Assembly: GCA_934373295.1 (NCBI GenBank)
Contig: CAKROK010000067.1
Span: 1 to 10,636 of the forward strand
Source of the DNA: an uncultured Christensenellaceae bacterium
GTDB taxonomy: Bacteria; Bacillota; Clostridia; Christensenellales; Christensenellaceae
Length of the DNA: 10,636 nt
Direction: 5' to 3'
Positions 6,808 to 10,636 of this stretch are shown piece by piece (position 1 is the stretch's first letter; the number at the start of each line of letters is the position of its first letter). The translations under genes and the position numbers were made by a program. The notes under the pieces are model-generated. The model did no database searches. It saw nothing but the letters and a program-made list of their open reading frames with translations, and had not been told where the DNA came from.

Positions 6808-7509
6808 ATGGCTTATATAGAATTTTCCGGCGTGAAGAAGCAATATAAGATGGGCGAGGTCACCATCGACGCACTATGCGGGGTGGATTTTGAGATAAAT
6901 AAGGGTGAATTCGCCGTTATCGCGGGTGAATCCGGCGCGGGAAAGAGCACGCTTTTGAACATTTTGGGCGGAATGGACAGGGCTACGAGCGGGAGCATAA
7001 CCGTGGATGGGGAGCACATCGAGGGATTTTCGAGAAAGCAGCTCATAACCTATCGAAGGTTTGACATCGGCTTCGTGTTTCAGTTCTATAATCTCGTCCA
7101 GAATCTGACCGCGCTTGAAAACGTCGAGCTGGCCACGCAGATATGCAAGGATCCGTTTGACCCTAAGATGATAATGCAAAAGGTGGGACTGGGGGACAGG
7201 GTGAACAACTTCCCCGCGCAGCTTTCGGGCGGCGAGCAGCAGAGGACGGCTATAGCCCGCGCGCTCGCGAAAAACCCCAAGCTGCTACTCTGTGACGAGC
7301 CTACGGGCGCGCTGGATTACGTCACGGGAAAGAACATATTGAAGCTGCTTCAGGATACGTGCAGAGAGTTCGGTATGACGGTTATAGTGATAACGCATAA
7401 CCTCGCCATAGCGCCCATGGGGGACAGGCTCATTCGCGTAAAGAGCGGAAGAATAGTTTCAAATGAGATAAACCCCGACCCCAAGCCCGTGGAGGAGATC
7501 GAGTGGTAG
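6808..7509 (+). CDS. ABC transporter ATP-binding protein (MacB/LolD-type)
   Basis: The 233-residue cytoplasmic ATPase powers the permease encoded next. It starts at ATG 6808 with GGAGG 5 bases upstream, 37 bases after the phosphomutase stop. All nucleotide-binding motifs are intact: Walker A GESGAGKST (40-48), Q-loop Gln92 in FVFQFYNL, signature LSGGEQQ (139-145), Walker B LLLCDEP (159-165) with D-loop ALD, and switch His197 in VITHN. The GEQQR signature and the spacing DRATSGSITVDG are those of the LolD/MacB/FtsE subfamily, which pairs with FtsX-like permeases that transmit force across the membrane rather than carry substrate through a channel. The last residues (PKPVEEIEW) form a short acidic tail. 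The stop is one base before the permease ATG. GGAGGAG at 7491-7497, inside this gene, is the probable ribosome site of the permease, so the two are translationally coupled. Confidence 0.95.
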   Translation: MAYIEFSGVKKQYKMGEVTIDALCGVDFEINKGEFAVIAGESGAGKSTLLNILGGMDRATSGSITVDGEHIEGFSRKQLITYRRFDIGFVFQFYNLVQNLTALENVELATQICKDPFDPKMIMQKVGLGDRVNNFPAQLSGGEQQRTAIARALAKNPKLLLCDEPTGALDYVTGKNILKLLQDTCREFGMTVIVITHNLAIAPMGDRLIRVKSGRIVSNEINPDPKPVEEIEW

Positions 7510-7510
7510 C

Positions 7511-10500
7511 ATGAAAAAAGCGCTTTTAAAGGACAGTTTTAAGGAAATACGCCACTCTTTCGGGAGATTTATATCCATCATGCTGATAGTCATGCTGGGC
7601 GTGGCGTTTTTCGCCGGATTGAGAGCCGCGGGGCCGGATATGCGCAAAACGGCAGACGACTATTTTGACAAAAACAAGCTCGCGGACGTGCATATATTAT
7701 CCACATTGGGCTTTTCCGAAAAAGACATATCCGCGATAAAAAAGAGCGAATATGCAGACGTCGTGGATGCGGAGTATTCTTATGACGTGCTCATGACGCA
7801 CGACGGCACGGACAAGGTCATAAAGCTCATGAGCATATCGGAAAATGGGCTTAATACGCTCGAACTCAAAGAGGGACACATGCCCCAAAACGAGGGGGAA
7901 TGCGTCGTTCTTGCTGGAAAAACGCAGGATTCACAGATCGCCGTGGGCGAGAATATCAGCTTTAAGAGCGGTACAGAGGACGACATCGCAGATACGCTCA
8001 AGCGCAAGGACTATACGGTCGTAGGCATCGTGGACAGCCCATATTTGATTTCATTTAGCTACGGCACGAGCAAGATAGGCTCGGGCACGGTAAACGGCGT
8101 TATATTTATAGATGAAGGAAATTTTGACCTTGAAGTGTATACGGATGTGTTCGTGAGCGTAAAAGGCGCGAGGGAGCTCGACTGCTTTACGGAGGACTAT
8201 AACGCGCTTGTGGACAAGGCGGTCGCGGACTTTGAAAATATCGCGGATGTGCGCGAGGTCGAGCGGTATGATGAGATAAAGCAGGAGGCTCAGAGCAAAA
8301 TTGACGACGCGCAGACCGAGCTTGACGACAAAAAGGCGCAGGCGGACGAGGAGCTTTCCGATGCGCAAAAGCAGATAACAGACGCCGAAACGGGAATTTC
8401 CGATGCGCAGAAGAACATCGACAAAAATCAGCATAAGCTGGACGACGAGAAGAAAAACGCGCAGGAGAAGATAGACGAGGCGCAGGGTGAAATAGAAAAA
8501 GCCGAGAGGGACTATAAAAAGGGCCTTTCGGAGTATAAAAAGGGCGAAAAGAGCTATAAAAAGGGAGTAAACAAGCTAAACGACGCAAAGATAGAATACG
8601 AGGAGGGCGAGGACACCCTAAAGGAATATGAAAAGGGGCTTGCGGACGCGGAGCAGGAGATAGAGGACGCAAAGCAACTCATAGCGGATAACGAAGCCGA
8701 GATCGCAAAGAAAGAGGCGAAGCTCGCTAACGAGGGGGACGCGCTCAGTCCGGAAGAGAAGAAACAGCTTGAAAACGAGATATCTTCATTAAAGTATCAA
8801 AACGCAAGGCTGGAATACGGCATTGCGGCGGGCGAAATGGCTTTAGAGGACTATAAGACGGAGATATCCAAGGCAAAGGACGAGCTTGCGGATGCAAAAA
8901 AGGAGATAGATAAAGCGCAGGAAAAGCTCGATAAATCGAGAAAAAAGCTGGATAAAGCCAAGAAGAAGCTGGATGACGCGAAAAAGGACATCGACAGCGC
9001 GAAAAAGACGCTTTTAGAGAAGAAAAAGGAGCTGAGCGAAAACGTCTCCTCCGCGCAGAGTAAGCTGGACGACGCAAGCGCCAAGTTAGAGGACGCAAAG
9101 GGCGACCTTGAAACGGGCAAGGCGGATTATGCGCAGGCGAAAGCGGACGCAGATGAGCAGATAAGCGAGGCACAGGGCAAGATAGACGACGCGAGAAGTG
9201 AGCTAAAGGACCTGGAGGAGCCCGTTTGGTACGTGCGCGACAGGAGCGAGGCATGCTTCGGCTTTTCTGATTACGTGGACGGCGCAGACAGAATGGACGC
9301 GATAGCGAAAATATTCCCGCTGATATTCATAACCGTTGCGGCGCTCGTCAGCCTAAACGCGATGACCAGAATGGTGGAGGAGCAGCGCACGCTCATAGGC
9401 ACGCTAAAGGGGCTGGGCTACTCCGACGCGGCCATCGCGGGCAAATACATACTATATGCGGCGCTTGCGAGCGTGATAGGAAGTGTGGTCGGAGTCGCGG
9501 CGGGCATAAGGGTATTCCCGTCGGTGATTTACGGCGCATACGGAATAATGTTCAACATGCCCGCGCTGGAAATAGGCTTTTATCCCGCGACGGCGGTCAC
9601 CGCAGCGGTTGTGGCCGTGCTTGTGACAACGCTCGCGGCGTATTTCGCGTGCATGGGGTCGTTAAAGAGCGAGCCTGCCAAGCTGATGCGCCCAAAAGCG
9701 CCCAAGGCAGGTAAGAGGGTGTTCCTTGAGCGCATAGGATTTATATGGAATCATCTTTCGTTCACCAAAAAGGTCACCGCGAGAAATCTGTTCAGATATA
9801 AAAAGAGATTCGTAATGACAGTGTTCGGCATAGGCGCGGCGGTCGCGCTGCTGCTCGTGGGCTTTGGCGTGCGGGATAGTGTAAACAACATCCTTGTATA
9901 TCAATTTGAGGACATTTATAATTATCAGCTCATGGTTACGGGAAATGATGCCGATATGGATGAGCTTAAGGAAAATATCGTAAAGTTGGATAATATCGAC
10001 TCCGCGACGCAGGCGTTTATGAAGAGCGTGGAGTTTTCCACGGACAGTGCAAAGGTCACCGCGACGCTCACTGCGTTCAATGACAACGCAGCTCTGACGG
10101 GATATATAAACCTGAGAAACAGGCGGGATGGTACGCCCATCGAGCTTACCGACGACGGGGTCATCTTGACCGAAAAGATGGCGAACATACTCGGCGTGGG
10201 CGTGGGGGACACGGTCGAGATGCACGACGGCACGAAGCTCATCGACGTGAGTGTATCCGGCATAACCGAGCACTACGCGATGCACTACGTCTATATGACG
10301 TATTCGTCATATGAGAAGTACTTCAAGGAGGAAGTGGAGCCTAACGTGCTGCTCGCGCACATGTCTGGCGAATACGACACGGACTCGCTCGGCAAGGAGA
10401 TACTTAAAAACGACGGCGTGGTGAGCGTATCGTTCACGTCGGACATAATGGACAGGTTTAAGGACATGCTTTCGTCGCTGAATTACGTCGTGCTCGTGCT

Positions 10501-10636
10501 CATAGTGTCCGCGGCGACGCTCTGCCTGCTGATACTATACAACCTGACCAACATAAACGTCAGCGAGAGATATCGCGAGATAGCGACGATAAATGTGCTG
10601 GGATTTTACGACAACGAGGTATTATCGTATGTCTAT
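7511..10636 (+). CDS. FtsX-like ABC transporter permease with a giant coiled coil (3' end outside window)
   Basis: The frame is open from ATG 7511 to the last base (1042 residues, incomplete). GGAGGAG lies 13 bases upstream within the ATPase gene. Order: cytoplasmic start and first membrane segment (about 20-38, ISIMLIVMLGVAFFAGL); an extracytoplasmic MacB-like domain (about 41-250); a Lys/Asp/Glu/Ala-rich coiled coil (about 254-570); a first FtsX domain with segments near 602-621, 646-668 and 692-716; a linker with SEPAKLMRPKAPK; a segment near 767-786; a second extracytoplasmic domain; and a segment near 991-1012. Two more membrane segments are expected beyond the edge. The coiled coil has no proline except in NEGDALSPEE (407-416), exactly at its middle, suggesting an antiparallel hairpin rising from the membrane. 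It forms a complex with the preceding ATPase. Substrate is unknown; export, lipid extraction or activation of a wall enzyme are all possible for this class. Confidence 0.92.
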   Translation, partial: MKKALLKDSFKEIRHSFGRFISIMLIVMLGVAFFAGLRAAGPDMRKTADDYFDKNKLADVHILSTLGFSEKDISAIKKSEYADVVDAEYSYDVLMTHDGTDKVIKLMSISENGLNTLELKEGHMPQNEGECVVLAGKTQDSQIAVGENISFKSGTEDDIADTLKRKDYTVVGIVDSPYLISFSYGTSKIGSGTVNGVIFIDEGNFDLEVYTDVFVSVKGARELDCFTEDYNALVDKAVADFENIADVREVERYDEIKQEAQSKIDDAQTELDDKKAQADEELSDAQKQITDAETGISDAQKNIDKNQHKLDDEKKNAQEKIDEAQGEIEKAERDYKKGLSEYKKGEKSYKKGVNKLNDAKIEYEEGEDTLKEYEKGLADAEQEIEDAKQLIADNEAEIAKKEAKLANEGDALSPEEKKQLENEISSLKYQNARLEYGIAAGEMALEDYKTEISKAKDELADAKKEIDKAQEKLDKSRKKLDKAKKKLDDAKKDIDSAKKTLLEKKKELSENVSSAQSKLDDASAKLEDAKGDLETGKADYAQAKADADEQISEAQGKIDDARSELKDLEEPVWYVRDRSEACFGFSDYVDGADRMDAIAKIFPLIFITVAALVSLNAMTRMVEEQRTLIGTLKGLGYSDAAIAGKYILYAALASVIGSVVGVAAGIRVFPSVIYGAYGIMFNMPALEIGFYPATAVTAAVVAVLVTTLAAYFACMGSLKSEPAKLMRPKAPKAGKRVFLERIGFIWNHLSFTKKVTARNLFRYKKRFVMTVFGIGAAVALLLVGFGVRDSVNNILVYQFEDIYNYQLMVTGNDADMDELKENIVKLDNIDSATQAFMKSVEFSTDSAKVTATLTAFNDNAALTGYINLRNRRDGTPIELTDDGVILTEKMANILGVGVGDTVEMHDGTKLIDVSVSGITEHYAMHYVYMTYSSYEKYFKEEVEPNVLLAHMSGEYDTDSLGKEILKNDGVVSVSFTSDIMDRFKDMLSSLNYVVLVLIVSAATLCLLILYNLTNINVSERYREIATINVLGFYDNEVLSYVY
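8513..8565 (+). repeat. Three 21-base repeats encoding the heptad YKKGxxx
   Basis: TATAAAAAGGG occurs at 8513, 8534 and 8555, exactly 21 bases apart, inside the permease coiled coil. Each copy encodes YKKG followed by three variable residues (LSE, EKS, VNK), one heptad per repeat. The DNA identity is confined to the first 11 bases of each unit. Similar but less exact 21-base periodicity continues at 8930-9010, where KLDKAKK-like heptads recur. Confidence 0.7.

Noticed and set aside
8187..9254. Long minus-strand frames opposite the permease coiled coil
   Set aside because: Their proline/serine/arginine-rich translations are the antisense of Lys/Asp/Glu/Ala repeats; they have no ribosome sites or family likeness.

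Overview
The window looks like chromosomal DNA of an anaerobic Bacillota, most likely an uncultured or gut-type member of the Clostridia. This rests on the mix of families (a DUF2812 protein, a protein of the L-2-amino-thiazoline-4-carboxylic acid hydrolase family, a MacB-like ABC exporter with a very long coiled coil), strong AGGAGG-type ribosome sites, TTGAAA/TAAAAT promoters, and heavy use of ATA for isoleucine. No phage, plasmid, transposase, CRISPR or RNA gene was seen.

Layout. (1) Positions 1-922: the 3' end of a GNAT-type acetyltransferase, followed closely by a complete gene of the L-2-amino-thiazoline-4-carboxylic acid hydrolase family. (2) Positions 923-1372: a 450-base stretch with no credible intact gene. 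Its plus-strand frame is open apart from two TGA codons, and it ends in a neat leader hairpin just before the next ribosome site. (3) Positions 1373-3629: a same-strand cluster of a BAAT/acyl-CoA thioesterase-like alpha/beta hydrolase, a second alpha/beta hydrolase broken by an in-frame TAG and a one-base frameshift, and a DUF2812 membrane protein. It closes with a bidirectional terminator shared with the convergent asnS. (4) Positions 3683-5077, minus strand: asparaginyl-tRNA synthetase. (5) Positions 5078-5282: a divergent promoter region with two near-consensus promoters that have identical hexamers and spacing. (6) Positions 5283-10636, plus strand: a phosphoglucomutase/phosphomannomutase-family enzyme, an ABC ATPase and a large FtsX-like permease that runs off the right edge. 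The gaps of 37 and 1 bases suggest one operon.

How the genes fit together. The ATPase and permease form one exporter or cell-envelope-acting ABC system of the MacB/LolCDE/FtsX type. The permease carries an extracytoplasmic coiled coil of about 315 residues whose only Gly/Pro break falls at its centre, which suggests an antiparallel helical hairpin. The sugar phosphomutase probably feeds envelope or storage polysaccharide metabolism; its link to the exporter is positional only. AsnRS is housekeeping. The hydrolase/DUF2812 cluster is accessory and partly decaying. I see no clear, wholly new system. The most interesting items are the symmetric coiled-coil permease, the unexplained 923-1372 stretch and the doubly broken hydrolase.
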